The notes: generated from the sequence alone by a model not told the origin. DNA of 64,000 nucleotides from CAYJAD01 sp964372165 (GCA_964372165.1 CAYJPT010000001.1:6600-70599); one strand, 5' to 3'. Shown: positions 17,939 to 27,354, counted from the first letter of the stretch. A program made the numbers and translations.

Positions 17939-18931
17939 ATGAAACGTATTCTCTTTTTATGTGGACTTTGTGTTGCAAGCTTAGTGTTCCTGTCAGCCCC
18001 AATCTCGCATGCCGCTGAAGCAAACACTCCGGATCATTTACGCTTTATGGCGGGACCTCCCGGTGGGAACTGGTTTGCCCTAGGTACAGCCCTTTCTGAA
18101 ATGTGGTCTAAAAATGTAGTACAAACTACCAATAGCACCGGCGGTGGCGTATCAAACATCATTAATGCAAATAGTCGTAAAGGTGATCTTGGATTTACAG
18201 TCACCTCTTTTATTGGTGCAGCCGTTGCAGGTGAAGAAGATTTTAAAGGTAAAAAAATTGATAACGCTGTTGTATTTGCCAACTTATATACGCAAGTAAC
18301 CTATTTTATTATGCGCGAAGACTTTGCTCAAAAGCACGGCATTACAACCGTTGGCGAACTATTAACAAAAAAAGTACCAGTACGCTTTGCTACTTTAAAA
18401 CCCGGTACTGCATCAGAATTTTTAGTAAAGGTACTTTTCTCCAAAGGGTATGATACTAATTACACAAAACTTAAAGGCAATAATGGCTGGTCAGTGCAAT
18501 ATGCATCTTATGAAGGCGGTGCAGACTTGATTGCTGATAACCATCTTGACGTATTTGCATTTTCTGTAGGACAAGTAGCATCCATCGTAATGAACATTGA
18601 AAGCCGCGTGCCTGTGCGTATTTTAGGTGTGGAAACAAAAGCCTTAGACGCTGTAAGCAAAGCCTATGGTACAAGCGCACACACAATTGAGCCTGGTATT
18701 TACAAAAGTGTAACCAAGCCTGTTGTAACTGTTGGTGACTACACAAGTATAGTTATACGCAAGGACCTACCGGAAGAATTTGTTTACAAGCTAAGCAAAG
18801 CCATGTGGGAAAATAAGCAAAACCTAACCAATGCTGTTAAAGATGTACAAGAACTATCACCAGCAACAGCTCTACCAAAGGGTGTGCCTGCACATCCCGG
18901 CGCAGTAAAGTTTTGGAATAGCGTAAAATAA
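17939..18931 (+). CDS. TRAP transporter periplasmic receptor, TAXI family
   Basis: The start at 17939 is chosen because GAAGG precedes it by 7 nt and it opens a proper signal peptide (MKRILFLCGLCVASL, cleavage after SHAAEA). The 330-residue protein captures its ligand in the periplasm for the fused membrane component that follows. The early FMAGPPGGNWFALG segment and the SNIINANSRKGDLGF region are typical of the TAXI (TRAP-associated extracytoplasmic immunogenic) family. The ligand cannot be inferred; glutamate/2-oxoglutarate-type substrates are known for some relatives. Confidence 0.88.
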   Translation: MKRILFLCGLCVASLVFLSAPISHAAEANTPDHLRFMAGPPGGNWFALGTALSEMWSKNVVQTTNSTGGGVSNIINANSRKGDLGFTVTSFIGAAVAGEEDFKGKKIDNAVVFANLYTQVTYFIMREDFAQKHGITTVGELLTKKVPVRFATLKPGTASEFLVKVLFSKGYDTNYTKLKGNNGWSVQYASYEGGADLIADNHLDVFAFSVGQVASIVMNIESRVPVRILGVETKALDAVSKAYGTSAHTIEPGIYKSVTKPVVTVGDYTSIVIRKDLPEEFVYKLSKAMWENKQNLTNAVKDVQELSPATALPKGVPAHPGAVKFWNSVK

Positions 18932-19101
18932 ATACCGCAATACATAATATAAAGGCATGCAATTTAAGCATTAGTGAACATTGTAAACCTTTATAAATGC
19001 AAAGAACAACGGCGTAAATTACTTGCACCGTTATATGTATTCAATCACTAGCTGTGTGGGCCATGCCCACACAGCATCACACAATAAAAAGTAGGTTTAT
19101 A

Positions 19102-20967
19102 ATGAGAGCACTGATAGGCTGGCAACAAAAATTGCTCTACGTGTATATTGTATGCATTGGCATATTCCATCTATATACTGCCTTTTATGGCAGTTTTGAA
19201 GCATACTTACAGCGTACCATACACCTTATGCTTATCCTTCCTCTCACCTATTTTTTATTTCCTATCAACTCTAAAGCACCAAAAGACAACATACCTTGGT
19301 ATGATTGGATATTGGGTTTTATAGCCGCTGTACCAGGTTTATATGGTGTGCTAAATTATGATGATATTGTTAACCGCATACAGCAGGTAGACCCTTTAAC
19401 TGATGCACAATTTTTTTGCGGTGCATTGCTTGTATTTATGCTACTTGAAGGCTCAAGGCGTGTTGTGGGTTTACCCCTTTCTATCATTGCAGCAATGTTT
19501 GCAGCCTATATGCATTTTGGCTACTCCTTACCAGGAATTTTACAAGGTTTATCCTTGTCCTACCCGGAAATAGTGGAGCAATTATACCTTACAGATGAAG
19601 GTATTTTTTCTATGCCACTAGGAGTTTCTGCTACATTTGTCATTGTATTTTTAATATTTGGTGGTTTTTTGGACAAAAGCGGAGCCGGAGATTACTTTAT
19701 GGACATGGCTCGCGCACTAATGGGGACAAAACCTGGAGGACCAGCACAAATTGCCGTTGTTAGTTCCTGTCTTTTTGGGTCCATTAGTGGCTCGGCAGTT
19801 GCTAATGTATATGGAACTGGTTCATTTACCATACCTTTGATGAAACGTATTGGCTATACCCCAACTTTTGCAGGAGCAGTTGAAGCTGCAGCAAGTACCG
19901 GTGGGCAAATCATGCCACCTGTTATGGGTGCTGGTGCATTTCTCATGGCCTCATTTTTGGGTATACAGTTTAAAGAGATTATGGTTGGGGCTTTTTTACC
20001 AGCCCTTATGTATTATGGAGCCTTGCTACTTATGGTGCGCTTAACTGCTTTGCGTAATGGTATGCAAGGGCTTGATCCATCAGAATTACCAAAGCTTAAA
20101 GATGCATTAAAACGTTTATACTTACTCTTTCCCATAGTAGGTGTTGTATATATGCTGCTTGACGGTGCATCACCCATGAAAGCTGGCATTGTTGGTATTG
20201 CTTTGTGTTGGCTTGTTTCCCTGCCTGACCCTAAACGTCGCATGGGACCCAAACAAATTATTGATGCCATTTATGAGGGAACAAAAGGTATTCCACTTGT
20301 ATGTGTTGCCTGTGCTTCAGCAGGCATAGTACTTGGTGCAGTTGCCTTAACCGGCATTGGCGGAAAGTTAGTTGGATTTGTTATCGCCCTTGCAGGCAAT
20401 GTACCCTTTATGGCTCTTGTTCTTATTATGCTTGTATCCTTAGTGCTTGGGATGGGTTTACCAACCACAGGAGCATATATTTTAGCCTCTGCCCTTGGTT
20501 CACCAGTGCTCATTAAACTTGGCTTTGAACCACTTGCCGCACATATGTTTGTATTTTATTATGCTATCATTTCAAACATAACACCACCCGTTGCCCTTGC
20601 TGCATATGCCGCAAGCTCCGTTGCAGGCTCTCCACCTAATCGTACCGGATTCCAAGCTATGAAACTTGGCAGCATTGCCTTTTTAGTCCCATTTGCTTTT
20701 TGCTATGATCCTGGCCTACTTATGCTTGGTGATTTGCAAACTAATTCTTTAGCAACATTAAGTGGAGTGATGAGCGTCTTGGCACTTGGCGCTTTTTGGG
20801 TAGGCTATGCCTATGATAATCTAAACACCATACATCGTGTCATTCTAGCTTGTGGTGGCATTTTAGTGTTTACCCCACAACCAATATTCGTTTTTGTTGG
20901 GATGACTGCCATATTAGGAGTATGGGTGTTATCTTGGCTACGAGCGCGTAAAAATTCGCACACTTAG
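19102..20967 (+). CDS. TRAP transporter fused small/large membrane permease (4TM-12TM)
   Basis: ATG 19102 follows GTAGG; an upstream in-frame start adds 16 atypical residues. The 621-residue protein fuses the small DctQ-like and large DctM-like subunits, as is standard for TAXI systems. It is hydrophobic throughout, with conserved loops GGFLDKSGAGDYFMD, SGSAVANVYGTG, ASTGGQIMPPVMGAGAF and GMGLPTTGAYILA. It performs Na+-driven uptake of the ligand delivered by the receptor encoded 170 bp upstream. Confidence 0.92.
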   Translation: MRALIGWQQKLLYVYIVCIGIFHLYTAFYGSFEAYLQRTIHLMLILPLTYFLFPINSKAPKDNIPWYDWILGFIAAVPGLYGVLNYDDIVNRIQQVDPLTDAQFFCGALLVFMLLEGSRRVVGLPLSIIAAMFAAYMHFGYSLPGILQGLSLSYPEIVEQLYLTDEGIFSMPLGVSATFVIVFLIFGGFLDKSGAGDYFMDMARALMGTKPGGPAQIAVVSSCLFGSISGSAVANVYGTGSFTIPLMKRIGYTPTFAGAVEAAASTGGQIMPPVMGAGAFLMASFLGIQFKEIMVGAFLPALMYYGALLLMVRLTALRNGMQGLDPSELPKLKDALKRLYLLFPIVGVVYMLLDGASPMKAGIVGIALCWLVSLPDPKRRMGPKQIIDAIYEGTKGIPLVCVACASAGIVLGAVALTGIGGKLVGFVIALAGNVPFMALVLIMLVSLVLGMGLPTTGAYILASALGSPVLIKLGFEPLAAHMFVFYYAIISNITPPVALAAYAASSVAGSPPNRTGFQAMKLGSIAFLVPFAFCYDPGLLMLGDLQTNSLATLSGVMSVLALGAFWVGYAYDNLNTIHRVILACGGILVFTPQPIFVFVGMTAILGVWVLSWLRARKNSHT

Positions 20968-20978
20968 TCATCTTGTAA

Positions 20979-21029
20979 AAATACCCCTTTGGGGACGTAA
21001 GAAGTAAATTCTGGCTTGTTTTACGGCAC
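20979..21029. repeat. 51-bp repeat, copy C1
   Basis: This stretch matches 24204-24254 at 44 of 51 positions, starting AAATACCCCTTTGG and ending TTTTACGGCAC. It lies 12 bp after the TRAP permease stop. Copy C2 contains a GCCAGAA/TTCTGGC hairpin that has decayed here. Confidence 0.75.
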
Positions 21030-21068
21030 TTATGCTTTAATAATCTTAAAGAATTTTCTTTTTGCTTT

Positions 21069-21118
21069 ACTAAATTGTCAGAAAGTCGCATTAGATGCTT
21101 TGTTTCTGACAATTTAGT
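21069..21118. terminator. Strong hairpin terminator after TRAP permease
   Basis: A perfect 16-bp stem (21069-21084 with 21103-21118; core AAATTGTCAGAAA/TTTCTGACAATTT) encloses an 18-nt loop. It lies between the convergent TRAP permease and the small membrane protein gene and could serve both. Its loop and right arm recur in degenerate form at 11006-11038. Confidence 0.75.
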
Positions 21119-21174
21119 ATGCTTAATTTTATGTTACAATATTTTCTTATTTTTTAGCATCTACTCATTATTTT

Positions 21175-21576
21175 TCAGCGCCTCGTGCGCAGCCAATAGT
21201 AAGCAAGGGTAAGCCCACCGCCAAGTGCTGTAATACTTGCAACAGTGCCAACAATTAGCACTATCAACATCCAATCAGCCCTTAACTCATTTAGTGACAA
21301 GTCAAATAGCAGCATACCAGTAACTACAACAGCATGCACCAATGTGGCTGGCCAAACGTGACCAGAAATTTTTACTCCTATAAAACCAAGAAGCAAGGCA
21401 AAAGTTACACTAAAAATTAGTCGCAAAAGCAAAACCCTACGCACTAAGATAATAGTTTTTGTGCCTTCAAGGGCTACATCTGCATAGTAATTTAAAGCAG
21501 AATAAAAAATTAAGCAGAGCACAAAAAGAATGATAAATTCAGCGTAATTAATTCTATTAAGTATGTTTTGTATCAT
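21175..21576 (-). CDS. Small integral membrane protein, unknown function
   Basis: The 133-residue protein has about four hydrophobic segments (near 13-32, 48-67, 76-93 and 104-127) and a short charged C-terminus (WLRTRR). I do not recognise a family. It starts 11 bp after the fcl stop and is the third gene of a manC-fcl operon, which hints at a surface-glycan or envelope connection only by position. Confidence 0.65.
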   Translation of the reverse strand: MIQNILNRINYAEFIILFVLCLIFYSALNYYADVALEGTKTIILVRRVLLLRLIFSVTFALLLGFIGVKISGHVWPATLVHAVVVTGMLLFDLSLNELRADWMLIVLIVGTVASITALGGGLTLAYYWLRTRR

Positions 21577-21587
21577 GATGTTATTAA

Positions 21588-22523
21588 TTATGTACGCAAA
21601 TCACGTGATAAAAAATCTTCATATGTTAGACTAAGCCCGTGGTGCAAAGCAATTTTAGGTTGCCAACCAAGCTCATTAATAGCTGTAGTATCAAGTAATT
21701 TTTGCATAGTACCATCTGGCTTGGTATAATCATTTATTATTTTACCTTTAAATCCAACCACATCAGCCACTAAGTGTGCTAACTCCATTATAGGTATATC
21801 TTTACCCCAACCAACATTTATATGCTTTGTTTCATTATAATTTTGCATAAGAAACAAACAAGCTGAAGCCAAATCATGTACATGCAAAAATTCTCGTCTA
21901 GGCTTACCGCTACCCCAAATGCTTACCTCACTGGCTTGACTCATTTTTGCTTCATGAAAGCGGCGCATTAAAGCTGGTACAACATGAGCATTACTTTGAT
22001 GATAGTTATCACCTGGACCATAAAGATTGGTTGGCATTACAGTAATGGCATTAAATCCATATTGCTTGTTATAGCTTTGGCACATTTCTATGCCTGCAAT
22101 TTTTGCTAAAGCATATGCCTTGTTAGTTGCCTCCAAAGCACCACTAAGCAAATAATCCTCTCTTATTGGTTGAGGACATTCCTTAGGGTAAATGCAGGAT
22201 GAACCAAGAAATAAAAACTTCTTTACTCCATATTTCCACGCAAAATGAATGCAATTGGTTTGAATTTGTAAATTCTCATATATAAAGTCTGCAGAAAAAG
22301 TATCATTGGCAAATATGCCACCAACCTTAGCCGCACAAAGAAAAACAAAAGATGGCCTATTGTTTGCGAAAAAATCTTCAACCATCACTTGATTACATAA
22401 ATCAAGCTCTATATGTGTGCGTTTTATAATATTAGTAAAGCCCTGTTCGTTTAAAGCATTACATATGGCAGAACCTACCATACCTCTATGCCCTGCTACA
22501 AATATAGGCTCATCTTTTTGCAT
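21588..22523 (-). CDS. fcl: GDP-L-fucose synthase
   Basis: The 311-residue short-chain dehydrogenase has the Rossmann motif GHRGMVGSA at residues 11-19 and the catalytic YxxxK in AYALAKIAG, with the upstream Ser in LGSSCIYP. FLCAAKVGGI and VMPTNLYGPGDNYH are characteristic of Fcl/WcaG. It converts GDP-4-keto-6-deoxymannose to GDP-L-fucose with NADPH. It starts 4 bp after the manC stop. The preceding enzyme, GDP-mannose 4,6-dehydratase, is not in the window. Confidence 0.93.
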   Translation of the reverse strand: MQKDEPIFVAGHRGMVGSAICNALNEQGFTNIIKRTHIELDLCNQVMVEDFFANNRPSFVFLCAAKVGGIFANDTFSADFIYENLQIQTNCIHFAWKYGVKKFLFLGSSCIYPKECPQPIREDYLLSGALEATNKAYALAKIAGIEMCQSYNKQYGFNAITVMPTNLYGPGDNYHQSNAHVVPALMRRFHEAKMSQASEVSIWGSGKPRREFLHVHDLASACLFLMQNYNETKHINVGWGKDIPIMELAHLVADVVGFKGKIINDYTKPDGTMQKLLDTTAINELGWQPKIALHHGLSLTYEDFLSRDLRT

Positions 22524-22527
22524 TTAT

Positions 22528-23994
22528 TTATCCTCGTCCATAGTTATCATCAAAGCGCACAATATCATCTTCATCAAGATATGAGCCTGACTGTATTTCA
22601 ATCAAAGTAAGTGGTGTTTTACCAGGATTTTTCAAGCGATGCTTGCATGTAGCTGGTATATAAGTAGATTGATTTTCAGTTAAGAAAAGTGTTTCGTCTC
22701 CAACAACAATTTCTGCTGTGCCGCTTACAACTACCCAATGTTCGGAGCGATGATAGTGCAATTGCAGCGATAGTGATGCACCAGGGTTAACTTCAATTCG
22801 TTTAACTTGAAAACCTTGGTCACGCACAAGGCTTTCATAATTACCCCAAGGCCGATAGACCTTACGATGAAATGTGCCTTCTTTACGTTCTTGAGCTTGC
22901 ATAGCCATGACCAAGGTTTTAACATCTTGAGCATGCCTTTTTTTGGTGACCAAAACAGCGTCAGCTGTTTCCACAACAATCATATCTTCAACGCCTAAGG
23001 TTGCAACCAAGCGTGTATCAGCGTGAATATAAGAATTTCTGGTTTTATGTGCAATAATGTCTCCACAACACACATTGCCTTTAGCATCTGCATCTGCCGA
23101 CTCATACAAAGCAGTCCAAGATCCAAGGTCATTCCAATAAATGTCCAGCGGTAACACAGCGGCCTTTTCGGTGTGTTCCATTATGGCGTAATCAATAGAT
23201 TGGCTTGGGCAAGACACTAAACTTGCACTATCAGGTCGAATAAAGTCATAATCTTGCTTGCGTAAGTTCCAAGCATGGCGACAAATATCTAGCATATCAG
23301 GAGCAAATTTTTCCATTTCCCACAATAAAGCATCTGCTCTAAATAAAAACATACCACTGTTCCAAAAATAATCGCCTTCTTGCAGCATAGTTTTGGCAAC
23401 ATCTTTTTGCGGCTTTTCTACAAACTTTGTTACATAGCATGTAGGATTTTTAAGATGCCCCCGAGTGTCCTCGCTACTGTCAATAAGATTACCACTTTTT
23501 ATATAACCATATCCGGTTTCAGCTGAGCTTGGCTTAATGCCAAATGTTACTAAAAATCCTTTACTAGCAGCTTGTGTAGCATCTTTAACAGCATTTACAA
23601 GGGCATTTTCCGGACGTAAAATATGGTCAGAGGGCAAAACCAACAACAGCGCGTCGGGAGTTTCATCAAGAGCTGCCAAAGCACCAAGTGCTATAGCAGG
23701 CGCTGTATTGTTTGCTTGTGGTTCAAGGATAATATTATGTGCACGATTACCGGGTATATACATTTGTTGAGCTGTGGCAGCAGCAAAAAAACGATGTTCT
23801 TCGTGGCAAATAATTATTGGAGCACCAACAGAACGCTCATGCGCACGCTGCAGGTGCTGCACACGCTGCAGAGTTTGAGTAAATAATGGTGGAGCATTGG
23901 CCGTATATTCCATAAACTGCTTAGGATAATGCGTACGGGACAAAGGCCATAAGCGAGAACCACTACCACCGCAAAGTATTATTGGATAAAGCAT
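22528..23994 (-). CDS. manC: Mannose-1-phosphate guanylyltransferase / mannose-6-phosphate isomerase
   Basis: The 488-residue bifunctional enzyme has an N-terminal nucleotidyltransferase domain with GGSGSRLWPLSR (about 8-19), VLPSDHIL and FVEKP. A C-terminal type II mannose-6-phosphate isomerase cupin follows (about 365-480, with VKRIEVNPGASLSLQ and HYHRSEHW). It supplies GDP-mannose for surface glycans and for GDP-fucose made by the next gene. It heads the operon manC-fcl-small membrane protein. Confidence 0.95.
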   Translation of the reverse strand: MLYPIILCGGSGSRLWPLSRTHYPKQFMEYTANAPPLFTQTLQRVQHLQRAHERSVGAPIIICHEEHRFFAAATAQQMYIPGNRAHNIILEPQANNTAPAIALGALAALDETPDALLLVLPSDHILRPENALVNAVKDATQAASKGFLVTFGIKPSSAETGYGYIKSGNLIDSSEDTRGHLKNPTCYVTKFVEKPQKDVAKTMLQEGDYFWNSGMFLFRADALLWEMEKFAPDMLDICRHAWNLRKQDYDFIRPDSASLVSCPSQSIDYAIMEHTEKAAVLPLDIYWNDLGSWTALYESADADAKGNVCCGDIIAHKTRNSYIHADTRLVATLGVEDMIVVETADAVLVTKKRHAQDVKTLVMAMQAQERKEGTFHRKVYRPWGNYESLVRDQGFQVKRIEVNPGASLSLQLHYHRSEHWVVVSGTAEIVVGDETLFLTENQSTYIPATCKHRLKNPGKTPLTLIEIQSGSYLDEDDIVRFDDNYGRG

Positions 23995-24424
23995 AATAAC
24001 TCTTAAAATTAAATGGTTATGTCATTATATCTGCATAAAACATAGTGCCTAATGTATACATAGTTTGTAACCTTATATAAATATATATAGCCTTTACATG
24101 GCTTAATGCAAGACAAATGTATCTATTTAAAATTTAAATAAATGTTACCTGACACAATTTTAACTTTATAAAGTTACTTAGAAAAATAAAGCACGTTGCC
24201 TTCAAATACCCCTTTGGAGACGCCAGAAACAAGTTCTGGCTTATTTTACGGCACGCAAAATTTTTCTGTAAGAAAAATTTCGTTAGTCGCCACCCTCATA
24301 ATGCTTAATCTCATTATTATAATAAGTCTTCATATATTTAAACTTCTCAATATATATTACTGCAAGATAAAAACACCTCAAGCAAGCAATTGCGAAATAA
24401 TATTGTTTAGTATATTTTACACCC
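23995..24424. other. Intergenic region manC / DUF721
   Basis: This 430-bp AT-rich divergent spacer contains repeat copy C2 (24204-24254) and, next to it, an AAATTTTTCTGTAAGAAAAATTT inverted pair. No reading frame of note was seen, and no promoter could be assigned with confidence. Confidence 0.5.
24204..24254. repeat. 51-bp repeat, copy C2
   Basis: This is the partner of 20979-21029, with 44 of 51 identical. It includes an intact GCCAGAA/TTCTGGC hairpin at about 24222-24240. Confidence 0.75.
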
Positions 24425-24925
24425 ATGAAACAAAAAAACTTCACTCAGTATAAGCGAAAAAAAGATACCCTTGGACGCCCTGAAGAAGTTAAACCTGTGC
24501 TTGAACGCTACTTGCGCAAGTGGGGCAAGCCTGGCAATGCTTTAATTATTGAGTTGTGGCAACACTGGCACATGGTTATGGGAGATGAAATTGCATCCAT
24601 TGCAAATCCACTTGGATATGACGGTGGAATATTACTTATTGGTGCTGAAGATGCCATGAGCGCGCAAGATTTGTCTTACATGACTTACGAAATACTTGAG
24701 CGTGCCAATGCCTTTATGGAAAGAGAATTTTTCAAAACGGTACGAGTTAGCTTGAACCTTGGACAAACGGCACTAAGTGAAGCTGTCAAATTTCAAGGGA
24801 TGAATTATACACCGCCAAAGGCTCCTGCCCCAAAACTAAATGGTAAATATCTACAGAATATGACAAATGATTCAGCGGTGGCACGTTGTTATGCACGCTA
24901 TGTGGAGTGGGCAAAAGGTAATTAA
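24425..24925 (+). CDS. DUF721 / DciA-like protein
   Basis: The 166-residue protein has a basic N-terminus (KQKNFTQYKRKKD) and a DUF721-like core. LIIELWQHWHMVMGDEIA is followed by a strand-rich GGILLIGAEDAMSAQDLSYM and a helix. DciA proteins with this domain load the replicative helicase in bacteria lacking DnaC/DnaI. The C-terminal 40 residues extend past the core. No clear ribosome site precedes the ATG, so the start is less certain. Confidence 0.65.
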   Translation: MKQKNFTQYKRKKDTLGRPEEVKPVLERYLRKWGKPGNALIIELWQHWHMVMGDEIASIANPLGYDGGILLIGAEDAMSAQDLSYMTYEILERANAFMEREFFKTVRVSLNLGQTALSEAVKFQGMNYTPPKAPAPKLNGKYLQNMTNDSAVARCYARYVEWAKGN

Positions 24926-25036
24926 CAATTTACAAAATTAGATTATATTCAAGGCAGTTATTAGTTTTTTATATACAATGGATCAACAACCAAACTTTTG
25001 CTTAAGGCATAGAGGCACATTTACCTTAATCTATTA

Positions 25037-25843
25037 TTAGTCCTTTTTCTCGATGAATGATTCAGCATATTGCAGTAATTTCCTAGCTTCTTGGAAATCA
25101 GGATTAAGCTTTAAAGCTGCTAAAGCAGCAGCACGGGCTTTTGGCCACTTCTTCCAGTCAACGTACAATCTTCCGATGTTAAAATATAAGTTTGGATCGA
25201 GGCGTAAATATTTAGAGGCACGCAAATAGTACGTTTCAGCAATTTCAAATCGCTCAACTTTACGTAGAGCTATGCCAATTACATTATAGTATGGCAACAT
25301 ATCTGGACGTAAATCTAAGGCTTCAGTTAAATATCGTATGGCCTCCTCATAAAGCTGTGCTTTTAATAATGCCTCACCCATATTACCCAAAAGTTCAGCA
25401 TCTCGTGGAAATTCACGTGCAAGCGATGCAAATGTGGCTAGCCCTTTTGCAGAATCACTCCCTAATTCTTCAACTCCACGGTTGAAGTCTGCTTTTTTAC
25501 GCTCTTCTCGCAGTTGATGTGCTCTTTCAGCTTCTTCTCGTACATGTTCAGCCAAAGCATCATGTAAATCACGCAAATTTGCCAATAAATCACGCTCTTG
25601 ACCTGCTATATAGCTGAGTTGCAGCGGAAATAGGTTGCGCACCAAAGTGTCATTACTTATGGCAGCTAATGCATCTTCAATGAATTTTACAAATTCATTG
25701 CGTTCAGCCTTCATAAGTGGGGTGCTAAGTAACAAGTTTATGCCGTCTTGTACCGCCTGTACTGCGCCTACGGCTTTACCTTGTTTAAGCTGTGTTGAGG
25801 CTTGCGAAAGAGATTTACGTACTTTGGAAATATCTGCAGCCAT
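25037..25843 (-). CDS. TPR-repeat protein
   Basis: The 268-residue soluble protein has a helical N-terminal half with a charged, coiled-coil-like stretch (about 90-125, HVREEAERAHQLREERKKA). At least three tetratricopeptide repeats follow (about 150-255; AELLGNMGEALLKAQLYEEA, YYNVIGIALRKVERFEIAE, LYFNIGRLYVDWKKWPKARA). GGAG precedes the ATG. It probably scaffolds protein contacts; no partner is evident nearby. Confidence 0.75.
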   Translation of the reverse strand: MAADISKVRKSLSQASTQLKQGKAVGAVQAVQDGINLLLSTPLMKAERNEFVKFIEDALAAISNDTLVRNLFPLQLSYIAGQERDLLANLRDLHDALAEHVREEAERAHQLREERKKADFNRGVEELGSDSAKGLATFASLAREFPRDAELLGNMGEALLKAQLYEEAIRYLTEALDLRPDMLPYYNVIGIALRKVERFEIAETYYLRASKYLRLDPNLYFNIGRLYVDWKKWPKARAAALAALKLNPDFQEARKLLQYAESFIEKKD

Positions 25844-26160
25844 GCTAACTCCAAAATATTTTTTTATAAGGCTTCATATTATTTAAATAAATACTTCAAA
25901 CATAATGATTCAACATTTGTAACCTACAATAAGAAGATTGTCATGTAAAGTATTAATGTATAAAGCGTATGCGCCAAACATAGCTAATACTTTTTTACGT
26001 AATATATTAATAGTCCATGTTGACAAAGAAAGTTATAAAATGATAGCTTGTCTTAGCGTCACTTGTTGGATATTGTGAACGTAAATTAGCGTATCATTAA
26101 TACTTACGGCCCATCATAATATGTGCCGTATAATAAATACTAAGCAAATGGAGAGTTGTT
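25844..26160. other. Divergent spacer TPR gene / 26161 gene
   Basis: This is 317 bp of AT-rich DNA without a gene. A TATAAT hexamer at 26129-26134 lies 27 bp before the downstream ATG, but no good -35 is found 17 bp away. ACGGC/GCCGT flank it as a small inverted repeat (26106-26130), which could be an operator. Confidence 0.4.
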
Positions 26161-26547
26161 ATGCATGTTGATAGTGCAAGTTATTCCATGGAAAATGTTT
26201 GTTTGAAGCATGACAATGGGTCTGATATTGCTTTTCATGGTCGCCTTTTTGCTGAGTCTTCATGGTATGATGAAGAAAGTTCAACATTAACGCGCCAAAA
26301 GCTCTATGTTACTGATAAAAATGAGCAAGTATACTATATTGTACGTGGAAATGGACCAGAGCGCACGCGCCATGCGTACAGGCTAACTGTCAATGGCGAC
26401 TTTTGCATCATTTATAATGGTAGTTCAGAAATAACCCTTCAATTTGACATGCTTATGTTAGCAGTGCGCCAACTATGCGGCCTAGATGCTGACGCTACAC
26501 CATCACTTTGTATGGTTGAAGAAATGCTTAAAGCTGCAAATTCTTAA
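26161..26547 (+). CDS. Conserved-looking hypothetical protein
   Basis: The 128-residue soluble protein has a GGAGAG ribosome site before the ATG and a textbook terminator after it, so it is a real single gene. It reads as a mostly beta fold (LTRQKLYVTDKNEQVYYIV, AYRLTVNGDFCIIYNG) with a C-terminal helix. The composition matches its neighbours. I do not recognise a family; it could be a lineage-specific Desulfovibrionaceae protein. Confidence 0.65.
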   Translation: MHVDSASYSMENVCLKHDNGSDIAFHGRLFAESSWYDEESSTLTRQKLYVTDKNEQVYYIVRGNGPERTRHAYRLTVNGDFCIIYNGSSEITLQFDMLMLAVRQLCGLDADATPSLCMVEEMLKAANS

Positions 26548-26567
26548 TATTACTTATTAGCTATTTC

Positions 26568-26598
26568 AAGGGGGCGGTATTACACGTCCCCTTTTTTT
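26568..26598 (+). terminator. Rho-independent terminator after the 26161 gene
   Basis: The stem AAGGGGGCG/CGTCCCCTT (26568-26576/26585-26593, one G-U pair) has an 8-nt loop and is followed directly by a T-run. Confidence 0.92.
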
Positions 26599-26660
26599 GT
26601 TTATTTTTTTAAGATATTTTATTTATTTTTTAAATTTGATTGTACTATGGATTGGTCATT

Positions 26661-27158
26661 ATGATTAGAGTTTTAGGCATTGATCCTGGGTCCAGAATCA
26701 CTGGCTGGGGAGTTGTGCAGGAAGTTTCTGGCGTGCTAAGCTTAGTTGATTGCGGCGCTATTAAAACTCAGAGTTCATCTAAATTATCATTTGCCGAACG
26801 CTTAGCCAAAATATACCTAGAGCTTAATAAAATAATTGAGCTTGTAAATCCGCATGAAGCCGCAATTGAGCAGGTATTTACAGCAAAAAATGCTATGACA
26901 GCATTAAAACTTGGTCAAGCCCGTGGAGTTGCAGTAGCTGCGTGTGCTCAACATCAAGTACCTGTTTTTGATTATGAACCTACCTTAGTAAAAAAATCTC
27001 TTGTAGGTACTGGGCGTGCAGACAAGCAACAAGTTGCATTTATGGTGAGCAGGTTGTTAAATACTAAAGGCAATTGGCTTGCAGATACAAGTGATGCCCT
27101 TGGAGTAGCAATTTGTCATTTGAGTATGCAACGCCTTAACAGGCACAAAAGCTTATAA
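26661..27158 (+). CDS. ruvC: Holliday junction resolvase RuvC
   Basis: The true start is the second in-frame ATG, giving MIRVLGIDPGSRITGWGVV, the RuvC N-terminus. The 165-residue dimeric nuclease shows its acidic catalytic residues in GIDPG (Asp near 7), AAIEQVF (Glu) and the C-terminal DTSDALGVAICH. It cleaves four-way junctions during recombination. Here ruvC is not next to ruvA, ruvB or yebC, unlike its common arrangement. Confidence 0.95.
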   Translation: MIRVLGIDPGSRITGWGVVQEVSGVLSLVDCGAIKTQSSSKLSFAERLAKIYLELNKIIELVNPHEAAIEQVFTAKNAMTALKLGQARGVAVAACAQHQVPVFDYEPTLVKKSLVGTGRADKQQVAFMVSRLLNTKGNWLADTSDALGVAICHLSMQRLNRHKSL

Positions 27159-27216
27159 TTCAATAAGCATACTTTATTGATTCGACCTTTTAACTACTGT
27201 AATAATTAGCTGGCAT

Positions 27217-27354
27217 TTAAGGAAATGCCCCGGTGGGACGCAAAAAAGCACGGTTTTTTGCTCTCATTCGGCGTGCAAAGTAGGCACAATTGCCTACTTT
27301 GTAAGGAAACGCACAACATATTTTTAACTTGTTGATTTATCAGCGTTTCCTTAA
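27217..27354. repeat. MITE-like repeat, copy A2 (138 bp)
   Basis: The ends TTAAGGAAATGC (27217-27228) and GCGTTTCCTTAA (27343-27354) are inverted repeats. The interior is the reverse complement of the 10131-10321 element over most of its length, with an internal AAGGAAACGC at 27303-27312. It lies between ruvC and the convergent membrane-protein gene. Confidence 0.8.
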
